Assembly: GCA_963565915.1 (NCBI GenBank)
Contig: OY751494.1
Coordinates: 310,001 to 374,000 of the forward strand
DNA: 64,000 nucleotides
From: Entoloma clypeatum
Taxonomy: Eukaryota > Basidiomycota > Agaricomycetes > Agaricales > Entolomataceae
Reading direction: 5' to 3'
The notes beneath the pieces were generated by a model. That model saw only the letters and a program-made list of their open reading frames with translations, did no database searches and was not told where the DNA came from. Below are positions 32,649-45,749 of the stretch, piece after piece. Positions within the stretch are counted from its first letter, which is position 1. Every line of letters starts with the position of its first letter. Made by a program: the position numbers and the translations under genes.

Positions 32649-33372
32649 TAAATGAATTGAGATCGAGGCGAGGTCTGAGAAAGATTGCGCGTGCGTGATT
32701 TTTTTTTTTTCTTGATGGTGACGAAAGACGCGGGTCGCTGTGTCCTTTGAACGACGCGAGATTTTATGCAGGAAGATCCGGTTTACGATAACGAGGCGGA
32801 GAAGAGAAGAAAGGGGGGCCGCCCAGAGATGGCATGGAAATCGTTGGCAAGGGAACACTAGGCAGTGTCACTCACTTTCTTTGTTTGGACCGGGTGGCGT
32901 TGCCCTTTGCTCGTAACGCAACTGCAACTGATACCAGTGAAGTTTATGATGGACGAACTGCTCCGCATCTCACGGAACGTCATTCTGGTCCCGTCCCCAC
33001 GACGATGTCTTCGGCTCGACGTACTGGGTGTATAACTGAGGAGGTTTCAAGTTGGGCAGGTTTTTGCATACAATATTCACCAAAACATTCAACCGTCATT
33101 CACTGGCATGGCGGCAGTGGAAGAAAAAAGGCTTTTCAACGTGTGCGTATGCGATGGTTCGTCGAACATAGGCTTCACGGAAAATGCAGATTCGACGTAA
33201 ATGCAGTGACGGCCACCCGTCTCTTGCCATATATTTCTTTCTCGAAACTTGCTAGGATACGGCCCGATCGCAGAGTGGTCCACGCTGGAGTTATCATGCA
33301 CGGCGGGAAGTGCGGAGATCAACGAAAGGACGATTCGAGGACTATGCCCGCGTTTTAACACATTACAAACAT
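32649..33372. other. Region upstream of SH3 copy C, no gene recognised
   Basis: Probable native promoter of the SH3 gene next to 32648, with a T-run at 32700-32711. A 174-codon plus-strand frame at 32834-33358 shows no known motif, no signal peptide and no repeat, and I take it as accidental. Confidence 0.4.
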
Positions 33373-33759
33373 TTATGCACAGACAGAGTAACCCGCTCTC
33401 CGCATGCCGTCATAGATGTGCAAGCTCTCGCACCCCTCAACTGGTTGCCATACATAAAGCTGAGGATGGGATTGGACATGGTTCAGATTCAACAGTGAGT
33501 CGTGCAAGTTGTCGGTTGTACTTAGTAAGAGGGAGGACTCACTCCTAGTAAATCCCCGTCGCGCTGATCGCAGCATCCACTGTGAGTCTTCGGTGTCACA
33601 ACAGCCAAGCGGTGGTCCAATCGGGTAATGTGTCAGACATTTGCTTCCTTGTGGACGACAGTCTCGCTTGCCAAGAAGACTGCCCCCGCCTGGGCCATTA
33701 TGCAACGGGCCTACCGTCAATGCGAGGGGACCCACACCGAATAGGATAATGGAGAGCAT
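33373..33759 (-). CDS. Possible small secreted cysteine-rich protein
   Basis: From ATG 33759 the frame starts MLSIILFGVGPLALTV, which looks like a signal peptide, then has a KR processing site followed by DCRPQGSKC and GPPLGCC, a spacing seen in many basidiomycete small secreted proteins. After that the sequence is Ser/Leu-rich and less convincing, so an intron may begin near 33540 and the real end may differ. Upstream in-frame codons to 33837 exist but would bury the signal peptide. If real it would be an extracellular protein of unknown role. Confidence 0.3.
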   Translation of the reverse strand: MLSIILFGVGPLALTVGPLHNGPGGGSLLGKRDCRPQGSKCLTHYPIGPPLGCCDTEDSQWMLRSARRGFTRSESSLLLSTTDNLHDSLLNLNHVQSHPQLYVWQPVEGCESLHIYDGMRRAGYSVCA

Positions 33760-35147
33760 TAGGTTGCGTCCGGGATCGCGAAATGGCTTGGTAGTGGTAT
33801 GTAGCAGCGATGATTGGGACGATGGGTTTGGGTACACTGGAGAAGACCGTGCCGTTCATTTCTTTTTTATGTCTTCAGGTTCGTTTATATCGTTGAATTC
33901 TCTAAGGACGACGCACTCAGTGTCATCCGTCATTAATCATTGCTGACTTCTTGTGGGCTTGTTCAGGTGTTTTTGACAATTTTTAGACTTGGGGCGCCCA
34001 GTAGCCAGTATAAGCAACGATTCCGGGTGTGCCTGCCAGTAACAACAAGCGAGGCACGTCTTATAACGCGTCCTTTCTCGTAATGACCGGTTTCTGGCCA
34101 TTCATCGGTGGGACGACAACTTGAATGACACCGCGCTGTCGCCTACTAATGTACCATTAGTTTCGATTGTGCACCCGCCCCCCTTTCGTGTTTTTCGCTG
34201 CGTGAAATGGTATTCCAGGTCAGTTCATTCTACCCAGTCCTCTTTCCTGCGATCACTCACCACTGCTCCCGCCGCAGCAGCTACATAATGCCACTCCGGC
34301 CCCGGCAGTTGGTGCAGTTGGCATTGCCGCATGGGCGCTCCGAACCGCTTGAGCTGCTTTTCACTGAGGCCCTTGATATATACAACGGCAAAAATTACTG
34401 GCCCTAGCGTAGCATTACGAGTCCCGCGGGTGCCTGCCTGTTCATGCACACAGGTTCGTCGGACCAATGTTTCTCTCTGAGAAACGTTGTGGTGAATTTC
34501 GCGGGAAATTTAGCCAGAATGGTGTAAAACGACTTTGGTCAAAAGAGTTCGCAAAAATGAGAGCCAAAATGAAACCCTCGCTGGGAATCGGCATATTCCG
34601 ACAGCTCAAATTGCTCAAATTCTCCGAGCTCTCGCTCTCTCTCCCTCCCAGACGGACTCGTCCCTTGTCCGTGCACATGTACCACCCTCTTCATTCAGTT
34701 CACGATAGGCGCCAAAATCCTTCCTTCACGGAGCTCGAGTCCATCTCTCTTTCTCGGTCATCTCCACATCATTCTCTTCTGTCCATCTAGGGACGAATTC
34801 TACGAGAACATACGCCAGTGCTCCGCTTTGGAAACACTTGCTCTCTACGACCTTCCGGGAAAAACTGAAGCTTCAACTTCGACTCGGAAAAGTACGTTTC
34901 ATCCAGGCGCATTTATCTGTCTATGAACGAGCGAAATGACGGTTTGTATATTCATCTGACACGAACGCAGGCTACCCGTGTACTCCAACTGACGAAAGGT
35001 ATGAATAAATTCCTTTCGAGTCCTCCCTCGCCTACCAGCCCGCTTTGCGTCGGAGACCTCTGCCCGCTGGATATCTATCCCGATCTCATCCCAAAAATGT
35101 ACCCAGATCCTTCGCGTCTCCCCTAGCTCCGAGCCGTCCATCTACCA
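33760..35147. other. Mostly non-coding region with one F-box relic
   Basis: Apart from the relic at 34799-34890, I see only short frames without motifs (for example 34467-34790) and pyrimidine-rich runs. No repeat shared with other parts of the window was noticed. Confidence 0.4.
34799..34890 (+). pseudogene. F-box/LRR-type gene relic
   Basis: A short in-frame stretch, EFYENIRQCSALETLALYDLP, follows an acceptor-like CATCTAG and matches the segments EFCRILSRCQALETLAIYE of the gene at 37717-39256 and KFCHLISSCTALETLAIYE of the gene at 44247-45749. Nothing else of the gene can be followed on either side, so this is a fragment of a third family member. Confidence 0.55.
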
Positions 35148-36743
35148 TCACCGGGACCCCATAAGCGACCGTACCCTCCCCCCGCTCTTGACCTTTGTAG
35201 TCCTTACAAGTTCACCTCCACCCATATAATGCGTACTCGTCGCCGAAGGCATAACAGGCGCTGACCACCTCCTCCCCGCACTGCAATCACGATCTAGTAT
35301 CGGGGGATTGGATCGCGGACGACGGTGTGTCTCAAATTTTCGGGCGGCCGCCGATGGAGGAGGGGACTGGTAGCTATGTCTGTCTGCGCTCGCTGTAGGG
35401 GCGGAGGGTGTTCTACGGACGGTCGACTTCGTGCGGGGTGATTTGTTCGGCGTGGTTGCGGCAGGGGCAAGGCTAGGCGTCTTGGGAGTGAAGGCCATGA
35501 TAGCCCGCAGAAGACTGTTCGGCGTTGCAGGTTCACGATCCTCGTCTTCGGTCTTTGAAGGGCCCGGCGTCGGGCTTGAGGCGGCTTCGACCCTGGCACC
35601 TCCATCGTCCAAAGCGATGTCCTCGAACCCTCCATCCGAACCGCCTCCGCCTTCTTCCACTCCGAACGCCTCCGCCATTGCTTCTTCCTCGTCGTCGTTT
35701 TCCGGAATGGAAGCAAGGGTACGAGTGCTGCTCCCGCTGCTATGCCTGAAAGGATCGTCGTTCGTCCAGGTTTGCATGAGTTCCTGCAGGAACGTGCGCG
35801 AGAGCCCGAGTCCGGCGCAGCGTCGTGGTGGGTCTTGACGAGTCCGCCGCACGTCGCCCTGGGTCCTGTCCCCGCTTCCGCGATTGGCCGCTGAGGATTC
35901 CTCGTCCCACCTGGAACCGAACTTGGAGGCTGACAAGCCGCCCATTATCGGCGACGCGTGGAGATCGACATCTTCCTCGTCCGCCTCCTCTTCGTCCTCT
36001 TCTTGAATGCTGCCGATGAACCCGTGTCGCCACGAAGCTGGAATGCGAGGGCCGGGGGTGTAGGTCTGCGTCTGATAACGGTATCTCCTTCCGGAACTGC
36101 GGATGCCCACGACGCCTAGACCGTCGAACGAACCTGGTTTCCCGTCTTTGCGGGGGATGTTGGAGATTCCCAGGCCGATCGGGGTGATGGGGGACTGTGG
36201 AGGGGACTGATGTGGAGAACGATACGAGAGGCTGTCCCGGTGGTGGCGGTGAAGGGACAAGGGAACGAATGGCGATCCTGGGGACGGCGAGGCAAGGAGT
36301 TCGTCTGAGGATGATGAGGTCGAGGTATCGCTGATGAGAGAGATGTTGAATGAAGAGTCGGCTCCGGGCGATGTGTCGGTGTCGAAAGATGTGGATAGAT
36401 CGTCGTTGAAGATGGGGTTCTGGCCTTCTCGTGGGTGGCGGACTGGCGTGATGGTCCCAGCTGCGGGAATAGGGTCCCGGGAGATGTGCGGGTCGGCGAT
36501 GGTGCCTTTGAGGTTTGAGATAGGGGATCCTGGAACGTGAATGAGCCCCCGCGGAAAGGCGGGGTGATCTTGGCGAGTGTACGTGGCGCTGACAGGGCGC
36601 CGGCCTCGGTCGTTCGGGGTCTTCGTCGATACTTGTGGGGTGCTAGCGCTTCTGACTAAAGAGGGGGGCGTGGCGTTTGGCGAAAGAGGAGCGAGGTCTC
36701 GTTGAGAGAAGATGCCGAGAATGTACTTGACTAGAACAGACAT
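35148..36743 (-). CDS. Conserved-looking disordered protein of unknown function
   Basis: A 531-residue protein from ATG 36743 (MSVLVKYILGIFSQRDL); the frame is open a further 73 codons upstream, but a TATA-like GTATATAG lies 85-90 bp upstream of 36743 within that extension, which favours the shorter start. The protein is rich in Ser and Pro throughout, with many SP/TP sites (SPPQSPITP, SPTPGPS), an acidic run EEDEEEADEEDVD, a possible helical piece LGLSRTFLQELMQTW near the middle, and a basic C-terminus (TTKVKSGGRVRSLMGSR). No known domain is visible. Composition suggests a phosphorylated regulatory protein; this is a guess. Confidence 0.7.
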   Translation of the reverse strand: MSVLVKYILGIFSQRDLAPLSPNATPPSLVRSASTPQVSTKTPNDRGRRPVSATYTRQDHPAFPRGLIHVPGSPISNLKGTIADPHISRDPIPAAGTITPVRHPREGQNPIFNDDLSTSFDTDTSPGADSSFNISLISDTSTSSSSDELLASPSPGSPFVPLSLHRHHRDSLSYRSPHQSPPQSPITPIGLGISNIPRKDGKPGSFDGLGVVGIRSSGRRYRYQTQTYTPGPRIPASWRHGFIGSIQEEDEEEADEEDVDLHASPIMGGLSASKFGSRWDEESSAANRGSGDRTQGDVRRTRQDPPRRCAGLGLSRTFLQELMQTWTNDDPFRHSSGSSTRTLASIPENDDEEEAMAEAFGVEEGGGGSDGGFEDIALDDGGARVEAASSPTPGPSKTEDEDREPATPNSLLRAIMAFTPKTPSLAPAATTPNKSPRTKSTVRRTPSAPTASADRHSYQSPPPSAAARKFETHRRPRSNPPILDRDCSAGRRWSAPVMPSATSTHYMGGGELVRTTKVKSGGRVRSLMGSR

Positions 36744-36826
36744 AGAAGGTTGGATAAGAGAAATGAACGAGTGGTGGAGGTAGCTGTGTGTGGTGGGTTT
36801 CTGAGAAGAAGTGGCTGAAGACGTCG

Positions 36827-36834
36827 CTATATAC
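36827..36834 (-). promoter_or_regulatory. TATA-like box upstream of the 36743 start
   Basis: GTATATAG on the minus strand, about 85 bp before ATG 36743, followed by a pyrimidine-rich leader (CCACCACACACAGC...CTTATCCAACCTTCT) typical of fungal 5' leaders. Confidence 0.45.
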
Positions 36835-36962
36835 TGGGGGAGGCTGACAAGTTGGAATGAAACGGCGGCTGACGCCACTGCATATGGAGGACTCGACTCG
36901 GTCACTCGGATGAGAGATGCATCGCCTACATGTTCGAAATCAAATAACGCCTTCTCAACCAA

Positions 36963-37716
36963 TCCAGATGAATGAATGTGTTTGGAGCACCCCCTCTCTC
37001 GACGCCGAATCCGGGATCAAGCAAAGTGAACGGGGTATCCGGTCCCTTCCGTTCTATCTAGGCTCTCTGCACCTCCCTGAACTTCAGTGTGCTTCAGGCC
37101 ATGCTGTTGGAGAGTTGAGACGATACTGGAGCAATGGTTGATATATAATGTCATGAGCGTATTCTCGTCCTCGTACTAGCGTCATCGATCCTTGAGTTTT
37201 AGTGACCAAGTTGGCCAGGGAGACAAAGTTCACTCCCTTGTCCTGGAGCGGCGTCAAACTGTCGGTTGACCCTGATACTTATCGTCCCGCGTTCCTGCGC
37301 GGGCAACATGTATATGGTTCATAAATAATATCTAAGTCAGCGTCGAACAAACTTCGGAATAATGAGGCTGTTCTTTATGCTCTTATTCTATGCATGTGAA
37401 GTGAAACGCCGGAAGATTGAATATTGAGTAACTTGAGTTGCATCACACTTGCCTGAAACATTGAAAACGGGATGATAATGATTGAACAGGTCTGAGGTTT
37501 TTCGGGTCCACCAAAGCCAGGCCAGACGAGCAATCTTAGCCATCGAGACCTGTCTCTTGACTGGGAAGGCGAAAATTCGTGCTCAGCTTAAAGTTAGAGA
37601 GCAAAAATGTTGAATTCCGGTCACGTGGAACGAATCCACCAGTACTCGTCCAACAACTTCAACTTGACATTGTCAACAACACTCTCCACTTAAGGGCTCT
37701 CCACATCCAGATTCCT
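36963..37716. other. Intergenic, no gene seen
   Basis: About 750 bp between divergent genes. Contains only short frames. It should include the promoter of the F-box gene at 37717. Confidence 0.5.
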
Positions 37717-39256
37717 ATGGTGCAACCCCACTTCATAACACCTAAACTGAATGGCATCAGTAGAATGGCGGAATCACTATTGAACCCTTCGCTGGCTCCC
37801 TATACGAATCAGAACCCGGAGCTCAACGCACTCATCGTATCTGCCCATGACGCGCTGATGAAATGCATGCGATCCATCAACGAGGTCGTGCCTATACTTC
37901 GGCTACCTGGGGACGTTGTCGATCTCATATTTATGACGTTGCGCGATCGATATGACAGATCAGCCTCAGGTGCTGCAGGTGGCACCTTGCACCCCGTCGC
38001 CCCTCGTTGTTTCTCATGTCTGCACAGCATGGCGTGCAGCTGCACTTTCCAGCCCTCGGTTGTGGACGAGCCTTGATATTTCTGTTCCCTGGAAAATCTA
38101 CGTCGTCCAACTCTTCCTAACTCGATCCCAATCCTGTCCTATCGACTTGAAGCTGACAGCTACCAGCCCCGCACACGGCGCCGAGGATCTACTAATTAAA
38201 GCCGTGTCACTCTGTTTCATGCTGGGTAGTCATCTTTCACGATGCCGGCGCATTCATATCGAAGTTGACGACGGGTTTCAACCCATCATCACCGCTTTCC
38301 GAGACCATTTTATCCGCTTTCCGACATCTCTTCCGCTACTCCAGGAGCTGCATTTGGAGGAATGCCCAGATATGCACGCAAACGAAGACAATGGACCTCT
38401 ATCAGACTGTATATTTCCCCAGGGTCTCCCAAGTCTGATAACCGCCAGGATTGGGATCTGCGCAATCCTTCCATCCTATCGCGAACTCACCTCTCTTCAT
38501 CTGGACACCACCTTTATCACTGCTGTGGAGTTCTGCCGTATTTTATCCCGATGCCAGGCACTCGAAACTCTCGCCATATATGAACCATTCGAAGATGTTG
38601 TTGAGTGGCCAGATGATGATGAGCCACCGTCTTTCAGCTTGCCATCGCTTTCCTCCCTTCAGTTCTATGATCATGATGAATCGACCATAACAAGCCTGCT
38701 ACTCCTCATCGCAGCACCTCGTCTTCACCAACTCGTTATAGCCCGTTTTTTCCCTGACGATTTGGCTAAGCTCAGTGAACACCTCGACAACGGGAATCAC
38801 AACTGTCGCGAGGTGAAAAGCCTAACCCTAGCATTAGATGATCGTAGGGGTTGGGAGGAACTCGTGGGCGGGGTCGAGCTCGCGTCTCAATGCTTTCCTC
38901 GCGTCGAAGAGGCGACCTTTGTGGGGGAAATGGCTTCAGCCGCGTTGGCCGTATTACAGGCAGAGCAGGAAAACGGTGGCGTCGCGTGGCCGAGGCTCCA
39001 TACCCTGGCACTCAGATCCCCGGTGAAGACAATACAAGAGTTGGTCGCGTTTCGTGAATCTGTTGGGTCGCCATTGCGTACGATATACTTTAGCCCAGAG
39101 GCTTTGGCAGACCAGGCCAACCTGCCTTGGTTGAAGACGCAACTGGAAGTTGTCGAGTTTGACGTGTGGGATAATTTCAGACGAGATGGTTTGTATCATT
39201 CCTATCGCACATATGGAACCGAAGTTGAAATAGTGGTAATGGATGACCTTCCGTAA
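37717..39256 (+). pseudogene. F-box/LRR-like protein gene with a frameshift
   Basis: From ATG 37717 the frame encodes MVQPHFITPKLNGIS and an F-box (VVPILRLPGDVVDLIFMTLRD), then must change frame at about 37950-37965 to enter a 434-codon open stretch starting SHVCTAWRAAALSSPRLWTSL, the usual continuation of agaricomycete F-box proteins, followed by leucine-rich segments (LETLAIYE, LQELHLEEC). No GT-AG intron fits the shift, so it is a one-base indel or a sequence error. The intact paralog at 44247-45749 shows the expected order. F-box proteins select substrates for SCF ubiquitin ligases. Without the shift repaired only an F-box-less product is possible. Confidence 0.75.
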
Positions 39257-39391
39257 CGTTTGGAGACCTAGAAATAAATTCTAAAGCATTTAAAACCCTT
39301 GAAAGTGATCCCCTTTATGATTATCAAATTAAATCTACAAAGTATGTATTAAAAATGTGATATTGTGTGGGAATATTTACAAGCATTCTTC

Positions 39392-41244
<1,853 letters not shown>

Positions 41245-42033
41245 CTCAGCAGATATGTGGGTACTCCTCAGACTTCTTACGCTAAAACGTGCTCACGATT
41301 TCAGTGTTAGCTCCTAGTATATACGAGGCAATATGAACGATCGTCTTGGGGCGGACTCATGCTGACCCCAAAGTGTTTTCCTTCTGAATACGGCTTAACG
41401 CCGTTTGCTCACTTGCATTGATCTTTCATGTCGCGGTTGAGCATACGTTGGCATTCGATGTCACCAAGTAGCCCAAGCACATTCGCTGGTCCAATAATCT
41501 GTTGGGTACCCGTCTTTCCCGGGTCTTTCGAGCATCGTCTCCTGTCCTCAACCGCTCGGGTTCTCATCCGCCACGTCATCGGGTATGTGACATGGCTTCG
41601 GTTTGTCGTGATATGTATGTCTATGAGAACAAACCTCGCGTCATCAGTACCTTGTTGACCTCATTCCTTGGCCGCATCCCCATTGCATGTATGATCAAAC
41701 GTGTCATACCTCCATAGGTCAAATTCAAAGTTCGTCATAATTACCATCGTTATGGGTCCTCGTTGTTTCCGTCACCTTCGGGTTTGACAAAGTCGGTATC
41801 CAATGGCTTGACAAGCACTAAACCTCAGAAGACCTATCTGTTTTCCGAAAAATGGCCTGGTGAGTCGCGGTGACCACGAAGGTTCTTTCCCAATACGGCT
41901 TAGCGCCGTTCTGGAACCCTGCATCAGAACCTCGGGTGGAGCGGGAAGATCTCGATTTGTTTGCAACTTATTCGCCGTCGGTCTTCTAAAAAATCCTATA
42001 AAATTGTGGCGACATGCTGAGCATTCCTCTCTT
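41245..42033. other. Intergenic with a repeated short hairpin
   Basis: No gene recognised. The sequence ATACGGCTTAACGCCGTT at about 41388-41405 recurs with one change at about 41893-41910; its core ACGGC...GCCGT can pair. The two copies are 505 bp apart. Function unknown. Confidence 0.4.
41997..42003 (+). promoter_or_regulatory. TATA box of the DUF6593 gene
   Basis: TATAAAA 31 bp before ATG 42034. The closeness implies a very short leader if this box is used. Confidence 0.45.
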
Positions 42034-42831
42034 ATGTCTTATTCATACGCCTCGACGCCCCCATACATCTTGGAGGATCGCACTGGTCATATAACTGCGA
42101 CAGACTTTGATGACCTCTACGACCGCATCTTCTTTCGCATCGCAAGAGTCCCAGAGCGAACGACCACCATGATATACCGCATGAACATTCGCGGATCGCG
42201 TCATCGCGACTCGTTGCCTTTCACACAACAACCCCAAGTCATCCTTGACTTCGCTCCAGACGAACGCTTAGGCAACATAACCTATGTACAAGGTCCCTCA
42301 GCCAGCGTGACAATGCCGATGCACCGCTATTTGCGAAAAACCTCGTTGTTTGGATCGTAAGCTGCTTGTCCTTTTGTGAACCGTCGCCCATTTGATCATT
42401 TCAACGTCACTCCGCCCCAAAAATAAAGGTCCTTGATAAGGAAATTCACCTCGTCTGATGGAAAAGAGTATATGTGGAGCCACCGAGTCGTTGACGGGCA
42501 GGAATGGTCTGTAAGTAGCAACCGAGCTTCCTCCTCCTGTAAACAAGAATTCTCTGACCCAGATACCATCTTACCGAGTGTACCACCGCGGACAATGTTA
42601 CTGCGGCTCATTTTGAATTGAAGCCGCCGAATAAACAGTCATACGACCCCCTTGTATCTGGTAACTATCTTACAATATACGAACCCTTTTTTCATTTGAC
42701 CCTTGGTAAAGTCACCTCCTTTCGATGCACCGATAAGTTTATCACTGACCGTCATCCAATGCGTATCTTTACGTTCAGAACTCCTTGCATCGTTTACGAT
42801 CATGCGGCACATTGCACAGCACAATCTATGA
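42034..42831 (+). CDS. DUF6593-type small basidiomycete protein
   Basis: Predicted exons 42034-42356, 42441-42510, 42579-42705 and 42779-42831 give 190 residues. The order of motifs, ILEDRTGHITATDF, FRIARVPERTT, IYRMNI, VILDFAPDERLGNI, MPMHRYLRKTSLFGS, RKF/SKFTSSDGKEYMWSH, GQEW, HFELKPPNKQSYDP, TIYEPFFHLTLGELL, matches the DUF6593 proteins that are multi-copy in agaricomycetes and have no known function. The third exon uses the acceptor TTACCGAG at 42571-42578, because the earlier CAG breaks the frame. No signal peptide or membrane segment is seen. Confidence 0.85.
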
Positions 42832-43067
42832 TAAGGGGCTTGGATGGCACGTACTTGTCTTGTGTACTTAGGTACTATGTGACTTGCATCTCTCTAGTTC
42901 ATTTTCTTGCATAATTTACAGGAAGGATATAATTAATTCTTTATCCTCCCGTCAACACCATGTGCATGACATTGCCTATTTGAGCCATTGTGCCTGAAGG
43001 GATATATAGGGTTAGGGTTTGTAAAATTCCCACTCAACGTTGTTCTCGCTCTGTCTTATCGTTTGAG
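42832..43067. promoter_or_regulatory. HAP5 upstream region with TATA box
   Basis: About 235 bp. GATATATAGGG at 43001-43011 lies about 60 bp before the HAP5 ATG and is a good TATA candidate. Nothing else is recognised. Confidence 0.5.
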
Positions 43068-43715
43068 ATGTCGAGTCAGCAACCATATGTGCAGCCAGGG
43101 GAACCCCTCCATGACTTTCTTCGATCATTTTGGCAGCGTCAGGTAGATGCCGCAGAACAAGAAACTCCAGATTACCGGCACCCACCCCTCCCACTTGCCA
43201 GAATCAAGAAAGTCATGAAAAGCGATCCGGATGTCAAAGTAAGGGTTCTAGGAAATTTTTTATTCTCCTTTCTTTTTTTTTTAACCGAGATGATTACCGA
43301 TTTCTTGAAAGATGATCGCAGCGGACGGTACGACCTTGAACCCGAATGTCGCGTTTCTTTCGTCTGAAACCTACGATGTTCAGCACCGATCCTGTTCTGT
43401 AAAGCCTGTGAAAGTGCGTTTTTTTCCCCAACATGACAACCTGCGTTTATATCAATCAACTGAGTAATTTTTTTTTTTCTCTTCTTTTTTTTCTTTTTAA
43501 AAGTCTTCATTGCCGAAATAACCGCACGAGCCTTCATAATCGCCGACGCCAACAAACGACGCACCCTTTCTCGAGCTGACATCGCCAAAGCTCTCAGCAA
43601 ATCGGATCAGTTCGATTTTTTGATTGATATCGTCCCGAGAGACGACCTGCCATATTCAACAGGGAAGAAAGGCAGCGGTTCGAAACAGGCGAGGCCCTGT
43701 TGCTGGTTCTATTGA
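43068..43715 (+). CDS. HAP5: CCAAT-binding factor subunit HAP5 / NF-YC
   Basis: Histone-fold subunit of the trimeric CCAAT-binding complex, a nuclear transcription factor. Predicted exons 43068-43238, 43312-43327 (16 bp), 43384-43413 (30 bp) and 43504-43715 give 142 residues. The histone fold is complete: [31 protein letters not shown], then [40 protein letters not shown] and [12 protein letters not shown]. Two tiny exons carry the centre of the fold and keep phase. It is short compared with many fungal HAP5 proteins, having little beyond the fold. Confidence 0.93.
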
Positions 43716-44246
43716 TGAACCTTGTCATGATGTATTATCTAGACGCCGGATTCAAACCATGGAGATCGTTCGCCGCCTTCTTTATTGATGGAGAATGTAG
43801 ACGCTAGCGGATCCCAGGTCCTAGAACGGGTTAGTTTCGATGTGTTTGTGGCCATATCTATTAGTGGCCATTGTTGACCTGTCGGCGTGTAGCAACTTGA
43901 AGCGCTGCTAAATCACGGACCATCGGAACGCGGGGGTGGCATGTCATGATCAACACAGGTTGTTCTTGCAATTCATCCATGTTTAGATCATCTCGCAAGT
44001 TCTCGTTCAGGATAATCTTTCCTGTTTGGATCACATCGTTTCTCAGATGCCGCCGTAAGATTTTTTCACGATGACACATGGATGTAACCTTGATGGATAT
44101 TGGGGACGAGAGAAATTCATGATAGTATTGACCAAGCTTTCGCTGCTTCTTTCGTGTGTCGTTCGATCTCCTTGACAGTTGGCATTGAGTGCTTGAGTTC
44201 GGGCTGCTTCTGCATGGAATGTACACATATAGTCGTAGGCTCTATG
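43716..44246. other. Convergent region between HAP5 and F-box gene
   Basis: About 530 bp with only short frames that lack motifs. It contains the 3' regions of both genes. Confidence 0.5.
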
Positions 44247-45749
44247 TTAACGAATCTCAAGGCATGGGTTGTAAAGTCCGTCCTGCCGAAGGAGACTCCA
44301 ACTATCTCGTTCCACAACTTCTGCGAGCTCCTCCAAGCAATCAAGATCAATCAGTCTAGTCTTGTTATCAACAAAAATCCTCTTCAAAGGCAATCCCGCT
44401 TCTGCCCTTGAAGTGATGAGGTTGCGAAGTCGAGGCCCAGTACCACACCAATCCGAAGCTCGGATTGACAACGAGCGAAGTTTAGGCCACGCATGGTCGT
44501 CGTCGGTGGGGATGACCTCGAGGGTCTCGCTCACACATTGCGCACAGTCGCCAATCAATGTGACTTCCTGAACACCAGTAAAACACCTGGCTGTGATCGC
44601 CAGGGGATTTTCGCCTGGCCAATAGTCGTCGAACGCGAGAGTCAATCCACCTAGCGACGCGAATTTGGAGGAAGCTCCACCTTTTTGGTGGTATTCCTCC
44701 ATGTCAGTGTACGTCGTTGGGGCGATGATGAGATTCCGGAGAGCGGGAGCTGAAATTGTTGATAAAATCCTATGAGTCGTCGTGTTGTACAACTCCAGCG
44801 TGGTGAGGGATAGCGTGGTAAGCGATGGACTAGCTGTCTCTGACCAGACATCAGTGAAGTCCTCATAGATGGCGAGAGTTTCCAGAGCTGTGCAGCTGGA
44901 TATGAGATGGCAGAACTTGGACATCGTCAAGAATGACACTTGTAAATGAAGGGAGACGATCTGCTCGTATGTTCCTGGTGCAAGGAACAAAGGTATTCCT
45001 ACTTTGACATCCCGTAGCGCAGGCGCGCCGGAAGGGAGTATATTCTGGGAGTAACCGTAGTCGGACGTGAATTCGCGGTGCCCTTGTAAGGACAGTACCT
45101 CAAGGAAGGGAAGAGGAATAGTGGCGTCGCGAAGTTGTCCCCTAAAGACGCTCACGATGGGATAAAAAACATCATGTGTTTCGATTACGATGCTGCGACA
45201 TCGTGGTAGATGATAAACAAGAACGTCCCAAAGCGCAAAAGCTCTGTCCTCTGCAGGAAAGTCGCGGTACTCCGAGTTCGTGAAACGGCCTGTCCGTAAC
45301 CACAACTCCCGTGTGGCCGTTACGCGAAGGTCGATCGGACATGGACCGGACCGAGCGAGCCAAAGACGAACCATGGGCAGGTTCCAGGGCGGACAGATAC
45401 TCAACTTGGTCCATAGAAGCGGACTGGTAGTCGCCACCTCCCTCCATACAGTGCAGACCTGAGACACCGTCATAGGAAGCGGTAATTTCCTGCTGCGAGA
45501 GAGCTCGTGATAGTCTCCCGTCATGTCCCGCGCTGTTACAAATATGAGAGCGAGCAGTTCAGGGGGTAACAGGAAAACTGGAGCCGGGGAATTGATAGAT
45601 TGGGCGCATGTCTCCAATGAGCCGTGGGCGGCTAAAACAAGCCGCTTGAGGTCGCTGTCCATGTTGCATGGATGGAGGTCCGCCAAAGAACTGGCCATCT
45701 TGCTAATGCTTCTCAAGACGGATGCGTAGTCTATAGGGTGGTATGCCAT
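44247..45749 (-). CDS. F-box/LRR-like protein
   Basis: 500 residues from ATG 45749 (MAYHPIDYASVLRSISKMASS), chosen because it aligns with the N-terminus of the paralog at 37717; an ATG 22 codons upstream is also in frame. An F-box follows (SPAPVFLLPPELLALIFVTARD), then SQVCTVWREVATTSPLLWTKL and leucine-rich segments (LEVLSLQGH, IVSLHLQVSFL, LETLAIYEDF, LRNLIIAP, LRSLSIRA). Such proteins bind Skp1 through the F-box and choose targets for ubiquitination; in agaricomycetes the family is very large and fast-evolving. The gene is a single open exon. Confidence 0.85.
   Translation of the reverse strand: MAYHPIDYASVLRSISKMASSLADLHPCNMDSDLKRLVLAAHGSLETCAQSINSPAPVFLLPPELLALIFVTARDMTGDYHELSRSRKLPLPMTVSQVCTVWREVATTSPLLWTKLSICPPWNLPMVRLWLARSGPCPIDLRVTATRELWLRTGRFTNSEYRDFPAEDRAFALWDVLVYHLPRCRSIVIETHDVFYPIVSVFRGQLRDATIPLPFLEVLSLQGHREFTSDYGYSQNILPSGAPALRDVKVGIPLFLAPGTYEQIVSLHLQVSFLTMSKFCHLISSCTALETLAIYEDFTDVWSETASPSLTTLSLTTLELYNTTTHRILSTISAPALRNLIIAPTTYTDMEEYHQKGGASSKFASLGGLTLAFDDYWPGENPLAITARCFTGVQEVTLIGDCAQCVSETLEVIPTDDDHAWPKLRSLSIRASDWCGTGPRLRNLITSRAEAGLPLKRIFVDNKTRLIDLDCLEELAEVVERDSWSLLRQDGLYNPCLEIR

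Noticed and set aside
32834..33358. 174-codon plus-strand frame
   Set aside because: No motif, no homology to neighbours, no splice structure; likely accidental.
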